From assembly GCA_903772945.1 (NCBI GenBank), contig CAICTM010000453.1, forward strand, positions 1-64,000: a stretch of 64,000 nt of DNA, in the 5' to 3' direction. This document shows positions 11,100-22,477 of this stretch, one piece after another. A program made the translations under genes and the position numbers. The DNA comes from Seminavis robusta. Its lineage: Eukaryota; Bacillariophyta; Bacillariophyceae; Naviculales; Naviculaceae. The notes below the pieces were generated by a model. It was not told the DNA's origin and searched no databases. It worked only from the letters and a program-made list of their open reading frames with translations. Position 1 is the first letter of the stretch. Every line of letters begins with the position of its first letter.

Positions 11100-14000
11100 T
11101 CAACAGTAACAATAGTAGTGACTTACCTGTGACAGCTGATACCACTCCTCTTTTGGGCAAGTAGGATGCTTTGTTTTAGAGCATGTTAGGCCAAAGCCAT
11201 CATTGCTGCTGTGAAACTCTTTCCTTTCATGGCAATGGCCACACCAATCTCTGACACAGTTCTTTCCTGCTTTCTCTTCTCTTGCATGGTCCCTTCTTCT
11301 GTGAGCACAAGTGCTACAGAACATCCTGCTCCTGAAAATCCTTCTAGGAGGTGGTCTTGGTGCTTGCACAGGAGTGACATGCCTTGTCACCTGAAAAGGT
11401 ACAAGTCGGTGTTGCACATCATTGACCACAGCAACTGCTTGTTGTCCATTTTGAACTCTCACTGCAGTCAAAGCGCCAGCAGCCACTTCTGCATTCAAAA
11501 CTGTTGGCACGGCAAAGGGAGTGGTACCTACTCCATGAAAGGCAGTGCGGCGAACAGCTTCTGGTGGGTTGGTCGGTGGAAGCAGCTGTCGTGCTTCACG
11601 GAGTTGATTATCCAGGTTGGTTCGATGCTCATCATTGCCTTTTCGAGGAGCGATCGTTTCAAGACTTTGTGAATCCTTCAATTGGTCGTAGTACTCCTGT
11701 AATTGGATCTGGCTCTTGCGATGGATCTGCACAATCGTGGTGTCACCCCTGCTCCAGAGCTTGAACCGGCGAGCCACCTCAATGTTCCAGTCAACTTGCA
11801 ACTGCTTAAAGGAACGTGCACCCGCGCTTGCATGTCTGTTGTAGCGAACAATCCACTCATTAAATAACGCTGCTTCCTCAGTCTCGGTTGGTGTCGCCCT
11901 TGTCTCACTGTGTGGTTTGCGAAAAGGAATCCACGTCTTGTCTTCAGTCAACCTCTTAAAGGCATCAAGTGTAGTTTCATTAGCATTGGAAGAAGGGAAA
12001 AGAAGCTCTAATTCCCTGACAATGAATGCGAGGTTTCTTCGATCACTGTTGTTGGCTGAGTTGTCGCCTTCTTCTAAGCCCTCTTGTTGTCTACGTTCTT
12101 CCGCGGAAGCCCTTTCATTCTCAGTGGCCGCAAGGTACTCTTCTTCAGTGGCGAAAACCTCAACATCCTCGTCATCACCAACTGCTTCATTTAACAGCCG
12201 AGATACTCGCTCTTGTTCTTCTCGTATCTCATCTTGGTTAGTTGCCCCTGCAACATTTTCATAACCGGCAAGAACTTCTTCGTCATCGTCCACAGTGGTC
12301 AAATCTGTAAACCGGGAACGGTCGTCTGTAGGATTGGACACATCATGAGTTGTACTTGCCACCTGGTAACATAAGCCCATGAATTCTTTTTCCTCAGTGG
12401 TGGTAACAACTGGAACTGGGACATCGCCAAATGGAAGCTGCTCCTCAGTTACCCCTACTGTTTTAGCATAGCTTCGCAACACCAACAGCTTCTCTGTGTG
12501 GTATGTGCCGTAGTCGGTTTCCCCACGCCTGAGTATACCCTTTCTCTGGTTCTTCTCTTCGAAGAAATTGCCAAGCAGACGTTCACCTCTGTGGATACCT
12601 TTTGAATTAAAGAGATAATGTGAGAGTGAAGAACATAGATAACAAAACAAGATCCAACATGAACTAACCAATATGTGCAGCCCTGAGAATTCGATGAGCG
12701 AGGTCAAGATTGTCCCTCTCATTTGTGTTGGTTCCACGAGCAACATAAACCTTTCCAGTCACTGGATTCCTTCGAAACAGGTTAATTCCCACTGGATCTG
12801 AAAGGCATCCCTTGTCGACATGCTTCATTTGGTTCTGAATGACATCTCGGTTCTTCGCCGAAACCTTGAAGAAACGCTTTGGCTTGGTGGTGCTTCTTTG
12901 CTGTTCCGGTGTGGTGGACAATTGAGACTCAACCTCCGCATCTTTGGCTTGTGCATAGAATATTACAGCCTCGATGTTCTTGCGCAAAATGTCAGGAGCA
13001 GGGATGACAGCATTGGCTTCTTTCAATACTTCTTTTACCAGTGGTTCCCTTCCAAGTTTCTGCTCCAGATGTGACTTAGCACGTTGGAATTCCCCAGATT
13101 CGACATTGAACATGGCTCGGCTCAGTAGTCCCCGGAGAATACCTGCTTGGGAGCTGCTTGGATCTGCCATTATATCATTCCATCTCTTCAACCAGTGAAA
13201 GGGATCAAGCTTCACTTCCGCGTTTGGGAAGCACTCCTTCACTATCCTGCAAACATTGCAACAATTATCAACATAGACAAGCTTGACGGCATCTTCATCG
13301 GCAATTGCTGGCAGCACGGAGGGATCAAAAGCAGCTCCCATCAACTCTTTCGCCACTTTCTCTTGCTCAGAGGACTTCTTCTTTTTCAAGTTGATATTCA
13401 GTCGTTTCCTCAACCGGATCAAGTCAGGCTTGATTTCACTGAATGACTCTGAGTGGCGCAGTGCTTTCCAAAAGATTGTCATCCCATCTTCATTCTGAAT
13501 GGTCACAATGCACTTGAATGGAGAGAAGCTCTGGCCCTGCTTTGTCCACACACGGATCTTTTGGGCTATCTTGTAATTGAAGTCAACCTTGGCAATGACA
13601 GCATTCAGTCCCTGCATCTTTGCCTCCTGGAATTTCTTCCTATGCTGAAACACTGTTGTTACGATGCAGTCAATTCGATGCTTGCTCAGGTGCTTGCCGG
13701 AGTACCCCTTCTTGTCGGCAAATGAAGAAAACATGGGAAGACTTTCTTGTTCTTGCTCTGGAGGGGGAGCATTGCCACCATAAGGAGCGGCAGTAGCCAT
13801 GTACTCCTGTAAACCATTGATGGCAGCATCCAATTCAAGCTCAGCGAAAATACGGTCATCTTCAGCGGTTTCGAGCTTCGACTGAAGGCTTTCCAAATAA
13901 TCCGTTCCCCAAGCTTGCCACTGGTACAATAAATGAGTCGGTATTCCACCGCTACCCTCCTCTGCACCCAACAATTCATGAAGAGTACAAATTCCATTAT

Positions 14001-14898
14001 CCATCAAACGTCTCAGCTTGGCAGGGCCAAGACCTGGCAAAACGTTCTTCAGTCCGTGGACGTTCCTGTCTTTCTTTGGCTTCAGTAATAACTTGAATTC
14101 CAAATCATTTTCTACCTTGTTCCTAGCACCAGACTCACGTAGCTTTGCATGGTTGACTTCTCTCTGTTTATCGTGTCTTGCCCGTTGCAGTTGTGTGAGC
14201 TGGGGATCTTGTGCACCTGTTCGGGTTACCATAGAATCCAAAGTGTGAGCCTTCTTTGCTGGTCTGATTTTGTCCAATCCGATGGCAGATAGATAGAGCA
14301 AGTAGTCATCGTAGTAAGCTGAATATGCCATCTTCTTCAATCGCTTCGCGATTTCTGCCGTAGACTGTGTCGTTGAGTCCTCCACCACAGCGCGGTACAA
14401 CTCTTCGTCGCATGCAAAGCCATGACCAAGAAAGAAATTAAAAAAGGAATTGTACAGAGTTGCATCCAGTTGCATGGACTGCTTGTTGTAACCAGTAAAG
14501 TGGCGCCTACAGCGGCTGCAAGGATAAAGCACCGTGTCCATGTACATGTGTCGAGATAACCCATAAACAACCTTGGGATTGTTGATCCAACGAATCTTGG
14601 AATTGGATGTGTGAACCTGATCATTCTTCTTGCAATAGGGACAATGAGGTGTGTGGTTCTTGAATAGATGGTGTGGTGTCCAAACAACAACTCCTCTGAC
14701 ATAGAAAGATTGCATTGGTACATTCTTCGATTTCGTTTGGTCGAGTAGCGTAGAGCAAAACCTGCCGGTGCTTGGTGTGATTTGTCGCCAGTTATTATCT
14801 TCGAAAAAGGACCGGCCATCTCTATCAATCTCTGACCTGACTTTGCGAATGAAAGACCATTGCGTCGCGCTGAACGGCTTGTTATTAGATTCTGTCAT
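11100..14898 (-). mobile_element. DUF6729-type DNA transposase gene, two exons
   Basis: Exon 1 is 14898-12669 and exon 2 is 12598 down to a stop at 11100. The intron 12599-12668 (GTTAGT to AAAAG, 70 bases) joins AAHI-G-IHRGERL in frame, giving about 1242 residues. The N-terminal region carries paired Cys motifs (CPYCKKND, YPCSRCRRHFTGYNKQSM) typical of DUF6729. A helix-hairpin-helix (VLPGLGPAKLRRLMDNGI) follows. Then comes a DDE-like core: KVDFNYKIAQ near residue 440, LVYVDNCC near 543 and LDPFHWLKRW near 564. The last third has an acidic region and a Cys/His cluster (CSTCAHRRRDH, CGHCHERKEF). GTAAGT at 11126-11121 could be a further donor site, which would move the stop. Neither exon is disrupted, so the gene looks whole. 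The outer ends of the element were not found. Confidence 0.75.
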
Positions 14899-14995
14899 TG
14901 GTGTCAAAAGCAGCGGCAAAATCCCATTGTTGGTGACTACTATCGTGGACGGAGGAATGATTATTCGAATGGAACAGTACTAGTGTGGCGGCAAG

Positions 14996-15033
14996 AGTAG
15001 GCGTGCGACGGTTTTCAAGCGCGCATGCCTACT
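14996..15033. repeat. hairpin upstream of the transposase
   Basis: agtaggcgtgcg is followed ten or so bases later by cgcgcatgcctact, an inverted copy with one or two mismatches. It lies about 100 bases before the transposase start and could be a sub-terminal structure of the element or a promoter feature. Confidence 0.5.
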
Positions 15034-15560
15034 TTTTTGACATGGTTAATTAGGAAATTTCGCGTCCTCCACTCCCTTTTTTGGACCGAAGATACGGTGA
15101 CAAATTAAAGTAGTACTTTAACCTCTGGGACTGGGCTAAATTGATTGAATTCGAGGTCCTCACAGGGGAGAGAAATAGAGGAAGGGACATACTGAGATAT
15201 AGAGGGAAAGATTTGATATGGGAGGCCGGATTTAGGGGGTGGCCGTCTGTCCGTCATCCGGTGTCTAGTTCTCTCTTTTTTGATTTTCTCTTCTTGGATC
15301 CAACCAAAACAAACGCGCACCCATTTTCGTCTCCGATCCTCCCTCCACCTCTCAACCTTTCAACCTCGTACTGTACGTCATGGATGCTCCTTTGTGTTTA
15401 GGTACTACGACTGTACGCGTGCGCGCCTTCGCACGGAATTTCTGCGCGCCCCTTGCTCCCCAGAATACCTCTACGTGTACGAACAAGTCCGTCCTCCGTC
15501 AGTCGTTGGTCCGCCTCGTCAAGGAAAGCAATGAACTGCTCCATCCTTCTTCAATATAGA

Positions 15561-15614
15561 GGGGTGTTAGAGTAGGGAAATTATCTACGGAAGCCAGCCG
15601 GGGCCAGGCTTAAG
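15561..15614 (+). repeat. dispersed repeat R1, copy a
   Basis: It starts ggggtgttagagtaggga, continues through ttatctacggaagccagccg and ends gggccaggcttaag. It is one of five copies in the window (42.8, 45.5, 50.6 and 53.8 kb). This copy lies immediately beyond the end of the minus-strand retroelement fossil, suggesting that R1 is the tail of that family. Confidence 0.75.
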
Positions 15615-15619
15615 CAAAG

Positions 15620-16235
15620 AACAGGCGAAATTCAGGACTAGGTTCTGTGGGATCAGGGGCAAGAAATTGAGGACCATTACGGGGGGCAAAGGGTTTGGCT
15701 TTGCGGGATCCACGGAGACATAAATGGGTAGCTTTCACAAGGGCAATTGAGATACGGTCTGCATGAAGAACATCATTTGAGAGTAGGAAAATTAGTTTTG
15801 GAGGCAGTAGCAGAAGCAGGCGTTGTAAGAGAGTCTTGGCTTGAGGGGGCAAGCCCACACAAAAAAAAGGGTGGAAGGAAGCGCGATTGGACTCGCACGC
15901 GTCTTTATATTTGGAAATTTTGTCGCGTTCTTGTGGGTTAAAACTTTGACGGATCTTTGTTGCGGTAAGAGGCAACAGTCCAAATCAGTGACACGTACGT
16001 CAATAATAGCTGTAGTACCTCGTTCAAACAAGCCGCGAATGGAAAGATCACCACGTAAGAGCTCGGGGCTGGAGGGGGATTGATAGGGGGGAGGAAGGGA
16101 GGTAAGGTAGACAAAATTGGGTAGACCTGGGCAGGGATAGAAAAAAAAAGGGGCGGGAACAGATGGAAGGGGTGGTTCTGATTGGATGCTAGCTAGAGGA
16201 ACCAAAGCATTCACATGCAATAGAACCAAGTTCAT
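15620..16235 (-). mobile_element. retroelement fossil, reverse-transcriptase polyprotein C-terminal region
   Basis: Fragments read IRGLFERGTTAIIDVRVTD, then ERDKISKYKDACESNR, then IALVKATHLCLRGSR. These follow the order of the C-terminal tail of a diatom reverse-transcriptase polyprotein and match the second fossil at 20650-21208. Only the terminal region is present and it is clearly broken. The family is probably non-LTR, but the reverse-transcriptase core is absent, so the class is uncertain. Age is moderate to old judging by divergence between the two copies. Confidence 0.65.
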
Positions 16236-16280
16236 TCCTTCTTCAATACAATCTCGACATGTTTCAGCATTACAGGAAAC

Positions 16281-17250
16281 ATGGCGCCGTCACCCGGGCA
16301 GCGATCTCATTCCTCGCATTCTACTAGCAGATCAGGATCCAAGACAAAAAGTTGGATTCCAGAAAAGGTGTGTCAAGTTGGGAAGAATAAGCTGGTTGCC
16401 TGCGGTGCTGCTTGGATCGACGACACCTCGGCCATATCCGACGATCTGGCAGCCAAGGTGACTGCAAAGGCATTTGCTCTGCGCATGAGCTACACTGAGT
16501 GGGACGAAGGAGATGAGGATGAATCGCTGCTTGCAGCAGAAGCAATATACTACGGCCAAGTTGCGCTGATTGAAGAAGGAAAGTTGCTGGATGAGACGGT
16601 GACAAGCCAGAGGAGTCTGTGTCGAATGTGGACCGCCAAACACAAAGTCACCACCGAAACCACCGAGGGAATTTTTCGGAAATTTGACAAAGCCCACATC
16701 CTTATTAAAGGTACCCCTTACGTCGCCAGCTTTGAAGAAGTCTTGCGTGATAAAATACCGAAAATGAACCTTTCCGGCTGCACAATTGCAAGCGATTACG
16801 GATTGGATTTGTGCACTTCTTCCAAAATTTATCGGAAAATCCAAAATGTTTCAGGTGGCTAGCAGGGTGCCTCCCAGTGGGGCCAAAATTGGTATTGCGG
16901 TCTTCAATGCAGAGCAACCCGTAACCCCTCCTGCGGTCGGGGGGGCGGACGAAAATATGTTTGGACGCAAACATGACACTGTGATTCATACAGGCGAAAT
17001 TAAAGAATTATACGCTGACCCGCCATACTTCTAACACGACATCAATACCATCGAAACTTGTTCCGGCGGTGCTTTGTTCTTGCTCGACAGAGATCAACCG
17101 GACGGTGTCGATCCAACAGATTATGGCAAGATAGTTGGAATTCATTCGAGCGGTCATCCCGATGATGGAATACTTCGAAATATAGCGTTTCTGACTGATG
17201 CTTTACGCCCATGCAATCAGCCCAAACCAGCTGCCGACAAACGCTGCTAA
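16281..17250 (+). pseudogene. trypsin-like serine-peptidase-type protein, broken
   Basis: The first 190 residues are open (MAPSPGQRSHSSHSTSRSG, then WIPEKVCQVG). The homologous reading then moves to another frame near 16800-16860 (KIGIAVFNAEQPV, NMFGRKHDTVIHTGEIKEL), meets an in-frame TAA at 17032-17034, and continues as ETCSGGALFLLDRDQPDG and GKIVGIHSSGHPDDG to 17250. The SGGALFLLD...GKIVGIH pattern is the Ser-containing loop and following strand of trypsin-like peptidases. One frameshift and one stop therefore interrupt a single gene. The catalytic His and Asp could not be placed. A missed intron could explain the frame change but not the TAA. Confidence 0.55.
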
Positions 17251-18073
17251 GGTGACCGCTTTAACATCCGAAATTTGATAAAACACAGTCCTTGTTCTAC
17301 TTGGTCCATTCCTTCTTCACTCCCTCTATCTCTCTCGCCAGTTCTCTCCGGTTGATACAGTCGAGCCGATACATCTTTGTCACTAGTCTATCTCGACAAC
17401 ACAGTCCTTCACCTTGTTGCCTTTCCTATTCCGGAACCGCTCGAATGTACAGCCTTTCTAGGAATCCTGTACGCCATCTTTTCGGTGTCATCCAAATACC
17501 AATCGATCAGATACTGCTTGTATGTTGCCTCGACGCTTCCAAAACCGCACCCTCTTCATGTAACAGAAACCATCAACTTTTTCGTCGTCCCAGTACTAGG
17601 ATGCCGCAGAAGCCACTACAAAGCACCATGGCAGATCCCCAATTCAACACCCACCAACGTACAGCAAGAGCTCCACCAAAAACACTGGTACTGTACGCCT
17701 TGGACTTACCGCGCCAACTATTGGGTTCTCTGCTGTCGGGAAGTTATCGACCAGTACACTGTTCCGGTACTGGTTCCTGAACCATAGTAAGGAAGCCGGC
17801 GATGGGCCAGGAAGACGTTTTTGTTAAAATAGTAGATGAGGTAAAACAACATTTGTATTCAAATTACAATGACCTTACAATTACTCTCTCTACCCATGCA
17901 ATTCTGTCTTCCAGACCCAGGAAAAAATGTGAGGCGGATTCATCAAGATCCAATCCAATGCTCGTACCGTACTGTACTATTGCAAAGGGACGCTACATCA
18001 ATCTTTAGAAAGCTCTAGTTCCATAAAGTACTTCACAACGATTGACTGCAGTGTCAACCATTATTCCCCAGCC
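17251..18073. other. intergenic, contains repeat copy B
   Basis: An open frame at 17377-17787 is built around the MADPQFN repeat and has no domain I recognise. The last 60 bases before 18074 (gactgcagtgtcaaccatta...ccagcc) resemble the leader of the LRR gene at 22478, so they probably hold the shared 5' UTR or promoter. Confidence 0.5.
17606..17697 (+). repeat. dispersed 90-bp segment encoding MADPQFNT, copy B
   Basis: It shares gcagaagccactacaaagca and atggcagatccccaattcaa with copy A at 10022. It has four extra bases after caacaccc, which shifts the ATG frame away from the NVQQELHQKHWYC reading found in another frame. That motif is thus conserved, although the two copies start differently. 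Confidence 0.65.
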
Positions 18074-20456
18074 ATGAACGACGAAACGAAATCGGCTCAA
18101 GATGAGGCTACCGAAGCTACTGACACAGCCAATCTGGCTATGATAGGGGATGAGGGAACCGAGGCGTGTACTTCGGGCGACATGGAGTCCAATGGAACTA
18201 CCACATCCACTAGAACCAATACTGTTAGTGCTGAAGTTACTGCTGATGATGACAGAGATATCCATGGTGAGGAACCCCATAATCCAAACATGTCATCTGG
18301 GTTTAGTGACACCCAACGAAATGGTAGTCAGCTGGTATTATCGTTCCTCCCAAAGGAAGAAAATGAACACACAAAACCAACAGGCAACATGAAAATCACC
18401 GCAATACCGGAGGCAGAAGACGGCAAAATGCCAGGAATTCAAAATGACGGTGAAACCAACAACAACATCATCGATTCTACATCACTTGTTGCCAAGGAAG
18501 CCGGCTTAGATGACACCCCACACAACTGGCAAACACTGGAAGGACAACAGCCCAACGATAGTTTCTCAATGCCACGAAGCATTGCTGCAGCACAGGAATT
18601 GACACCCGGTGCATACGCATTTCAACATGGCAGTTTCAGGACAGCAGAGGAAGCAAATGCGAACAACCTGGATGGGTTTGATTGGGATGGCAACCATGAC
18701 CACAGAAGGATTCACTCCTCCGGACAAACAGTGCTAGCAATTGCTAGGTCTGTTGAGGAGGTGGACCCCCACAGTCTTCCTCAGGCCAGACCATCGGGAA
18801 CAAGTAGCACCGCAGGAGAACAAAAGGAAAATCCTTTGGTTGCCATTAGCACGTTTGCGGGGCTTGCATTCATAGGAGGGATTGTGCTTTTGATTGTTTT
18901 GCTTCCTGGAGAGACAGTTCAATTGGATTCAACTAACTACACAACTGTACTTCCATCAATGGCCCCAACCTCACTGGAATCACTCATATCGTCCTTGTTC
19001 CCAGACCTCACTGCCAGGGCTGTAGAAGACAAGGATTCAGCACAGTACCGCGCGTTTCAATGGCTTCTAGAGGATCCCTTCGTCTATGACTACCCAAAGA
19101 GGCGGATTCTTCAAAGGCATGCTCTGATGACCATCTTTTATTCAACTGCAGGCCCAACACAATGGTTCAACAGCACAGGATGGGGAAGCTACGATCTACA
19201 TGAATGTCTATGGTTTCAGAATCAAGAATTTGCTCTCAAGTCATTCATACGAATGTTGTACCCCGGTTTCCTAACAGGCTTTTTGGAGCCACTACCAGAG
19301 AGCCAATGTGACAAGGAAGGGCTCTACCAGCATCTGTGGCTGGATCAGAACAATCTTGTAGGTTCTCTACCCGAGGAACTTTACAGCTTGACCTCACTCC
19401 AAACGCTTTCAACCAGTTACAATCATCTTTTTGGCTCATTGTCTAGCAGAATTGGGAAGCTAAGTCAGTTGCAGGGGATTGCCATGTTATCGACAGATCT
19501 TTCTGGATCAATACCAAAAGAAATTGGTTCTATGTCAGCATTGCATTATATTGGCTTTAATGACAACAAACTGGAAGGATCAATTCCAGATGAAATCTGG
19601 CAACTTAGCAACCTAGATACCCTTGCAATTGGCCGCAACAAGAAGCTACATGGAGGCAAAATACCATCCATTGTTGGCACTTTCTCAAAGCTGAGGTGGC
19701 TAGTACTAGAAGACTGTGGAAACTCTGGTCAGTCTCAATCAAAACACGTGTTGATCCTAGCTTTTTGGGTTGACTGCTCACATGCCTTTGTCCATTATCT
19801 ATCTTCTTTTAGGTACCATTCCTACAGAGCTTGGCCAAGCCAAATCCCTAGAGTTTCTTCTTTTGTCGAGATCTCAATTGTCCGGCATGCTCCCAAGTGA
19901 GATTGGATCCCTATCAAAGCTTCGGATTTTTTCCGTGTTGGAAAATCTTCTCCAGGGAACTCTGCCTAGTCAACTTGGTCTTCTTACTTCAGCCAACCGT
20001 GTGACCCTGAGCCACAATTTCTTCACAGGCACACTCCCTTCTGAGCTGGGTTTTCTGCGGATTCTGGAACTGGAACTTGACTCAAATCAGTTTTCTGGTA
20101 CAATTCCCAGTTTACTCCCAGGCCTTTCCAAGCTGGAGTATTTCACTCTGGGCAGCAACCGCTTCACTGGAGAAATCCCTTCCGAGTTTGGGCTTCTGAC
20201 ATCTCTGGGTTTGCTGACCATGGACAACAATCTCCTTAGTGGGACTGTACCTACTGAGCTGGCTGCCCTGCATGCATCCTTATACTACTTTCAAATTGAG
20301 AGGAACTCTGCACTCTCTGGTATGATGCCAGAGTCTCTTTGTGCTGTCAATGGCACCTGTACTAGTAATGGCTTTGACTCATGTCCAGAGCACATAGGTG
20401 TGTTCTTTGACTGCACAGAGTTGTTGTGTGGTTGTGACTGCTCTTGTAACTACTAG
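18074..20456 (+). CDS. LRR single-pass membrane protein, intact, two exons
   Basis: Exons are 18074-19727 and 19813-20456. The 85-base intron (gtcagt to ttttag) joins CGNSG-TIPTELG in frame, giving 765 residues. The N-terminal 250 residues are Ser/Thr/Asn/acidic low complexity (MNDETKSAQDEATEATD). A single membrane helix follows at about 255-278 (STFAGLAFIGGIVLLIVLL). The ectodomain starts with a cap region (QRHALMTIFYSTAGPTQWF, GWGSYDLHECLWF), then roughly a dozen LRRs (LVGSLPEELYSLTSLQ, FSGTIPSLLPGLSKLE). It ends in the Cys tail FDCTELLCGCDCSC. There is no kinase domain. A surface recognition or adhesion role is inferred from architecture. The start is supported by a matching leader and N-terminus in the paralogue at 22478. 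Confidence 0.85.
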
Positions 20457-20649
20457 CTAGTAAGATTATTGGGGTTTGTTGAGACAATCAGTCATTTCAA
20501 CCGACGCAATGGTGCTCATCTATGATAGAGTTTTGAGTTGATACAGTATACGCTACCTGGTATCTTGGGCATGGACCAAAGACCAAAGTGCCAAAGCATC
20601 ATTTGTCTCCAGTACATGGATTCACTGGTTTGGACACCCAGCGGTGTGG

Positions 20650-21208
20650 CACGGTGGATGCCCTCGATGTGCGTACTGGTACGTGATGAACTCGGTGATC
20701 TCGCTGCCAAGGCATTCATCCCATCTGCAGTTGCGACGAACCCCGTATCCAACTTACTCGCTCTGCAGCTACGAATGCTTCGCCTTCCAGCGACTCTCCT
20801 GTAGTTCTCACCCCATCCGAGGAATGAGGTGATCTCCTTATCCGTGGCCTCTGGCAACGCAGAACTGACGGCATAATTGATGTTCGTGTCATCAATCTTG
20901 ATGCTGCTTCTCACTGTCGCAAGGATCCTGACAAGGTCCTTCGCAATGGCGAACGCGACAAGAAATGCAAGTATCTCGACGCCTGTCTTTCCCAACGCCG
21001 CCACTTTACTCCGTTTGTTGTCTCTGCTGATGGTCTCCTTGGGGCCGAAGCTGAGGCACTCGCCAAACGTATTTCCGCTTTGCTCGCTGCAAAGTGGGAA
21101 CGCCCTGACTCAGTGGTGCGTGGCTACGTTAATGCTCGGCTCAGCCTAGCTATTCTTCGGGCCCGCCACCTCTGCATGCGTGGCTCTCGTGTCCTGCTGG
21201 CACAATGA
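20650..21208 (+). mobile_element. retroelement fossil, reverse-transcriptase polyprotein C-terminal region
   Basis: The best preserved stretch reads GIIDVRVINLDAASHCRKDP, then HFTPFVVSADGLLGAEAEAL, then YVNARLSLAILRARHLCMRGSR. This is the typical tail of diatom reverse-transcriptase polyproteins; the earlier part (DLAAKAFIPSAV) is more decayed. It is broken and lacks the polymerase core. It is a second copy of the family at 15620-16235 and lies between two LRR paralogues. Confidence 0.65.
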
Positions 21209-21562
21209 GCTACCGTCGTTCTCTCTGGGATGCCGACGGTGCACTTGCACTCTTCCGCTAATTTTGCTCCCTTCTCCTTCCTCGTTTTCCTCCATGCACC
21301 CCCTCCCCTGACCCCCCCTTACCCTGCTCCCGTCCTCATTGCTCTCCCCGTACGCCCACCACCACAGCCACCCACCACCGCAGCCACTGCTCTGCCTAGC
21401 TTAGCCCCCCTCGCTCCTTAACGGATCTCTTTAGTGTTTGTTTTTCTTTCTCTAGTACCATGGGGAAAGGCGTCAACTTGAACTGGCACAGCCAATCGAG
21501 TTGCCAAAGACCCAATTGGGGTGGTCTTGGTGCTTTTAATTGTCGGCTCTACTAGTACGGGT

Positions 21563-22075
21563 TAAGGAGGTACCACCCTCTTTTAGTCATGAGTTGGGAT
21601 TAACCAGTAAAATCGCGACAACAACAACAAAAAACCGACTTCGATCGCTGAATTGGACTGATTAGTTGAGTAGAATAAAGACCTCTGTTAAGGCTTTGAC
21701 CAATACAAAGAGTACTTGTAATATAACAAACAAGAGTCCCGTCGTTGACAGTCGCTGGGGCTTAGACTGTTGGTTCAGTGTTAACTCTGAAAACTGCCGA
21801 AAATCGACCGCTAAGTCTGCTGCTACTGAGAACCTATCGACCGGAGCCCCTGCAACTGTCCAGCCAAGTCACTCCTTCTTAACAACTACTTTTCGAAGAT
21901 TTAACTGAATGTAGCTACTGTCAGAATTGAGTAGGACAAGAGCACTAGCCAGTCCAACAGCAGCAATCGAAATCGTTTGTTGTTTTGTTGTTTCGCGATT
22001 TTCTCGAGTAATTTTGGGTTTCAACCAACTCATGACTAAAAAAACGGACAGACCGGGTGGTACTGTACCTCCTTA
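21563..22075. mobile_element. non-autonomous element with about 110-150 bp inverted ends
   Basis: The left end reads taaggaggtac, ttttagtcatgagttgg, aaaatcgcgacaacaacaac and attggactgattag (21563 to about 21675). The reverse complement of the right end (22075 back to about 21925) gives taaggaggtac, tttttagtcatgagttgg, aaaatcgcgaaacaacaaa and ttggactggctagt in the same order. The arms differ by small gaps and substitutions. About 250 bp lie between the arms and hold no convincing gene. The structure fits a MITE or foldback element. Confidence 0.75.
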
Positions 22076-22090
22076 TCACAGTCTCTAGCT

Positions 22091-22129
22091 CTAGCTAGCT
22101 AGCTAGCTAGCTAGCTAGCTAGCTAGCTA
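22091..22129. repeat. (CTAG)n microsatellite, about 10 units
   Basis: An uninterrupted run of ctag lies just outside the right end of the long-TIR element. It is the longest CTAG run in the window. Shorter ones occur at many intergenic sites. Confidence 0.9.
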
Positions 22130-22477
22130 CGACTGTAACTAGGTAGTCCGTAACTGGTATGGCGTGAAATGGTACAGTACCTGGTACGAAAAACGTATGA
22201 CATGTGGTACAGTACGGTATGTACTCACACAGCTCCAATCGCAAACTACGTAGACAGCAGCCTACCAGTATACCATATGCAGCTCCATACCGTACACGCG
22301 GACCCCAAAAGGAACGCTGTCGCGAGGATCAAAAATGAACCATCACCGCAAACAACAGAAGCAACATTCTTGAGACCAAGACATGCTATTTTCTCAGATC
22401 AACAAAGAGCGACATTGCATACCCCCATCGCCAACCAAGCAACAACCAACGGCAGTATTGACCGCTATTGCCGAGCC

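Noticed and set aside
22091-22129. Possible CRISPR-like or satellite array of CTAG units
   Set aside because: There are no spacers and the unit is only four bases. It is a microsatellite in a nuclear genome.
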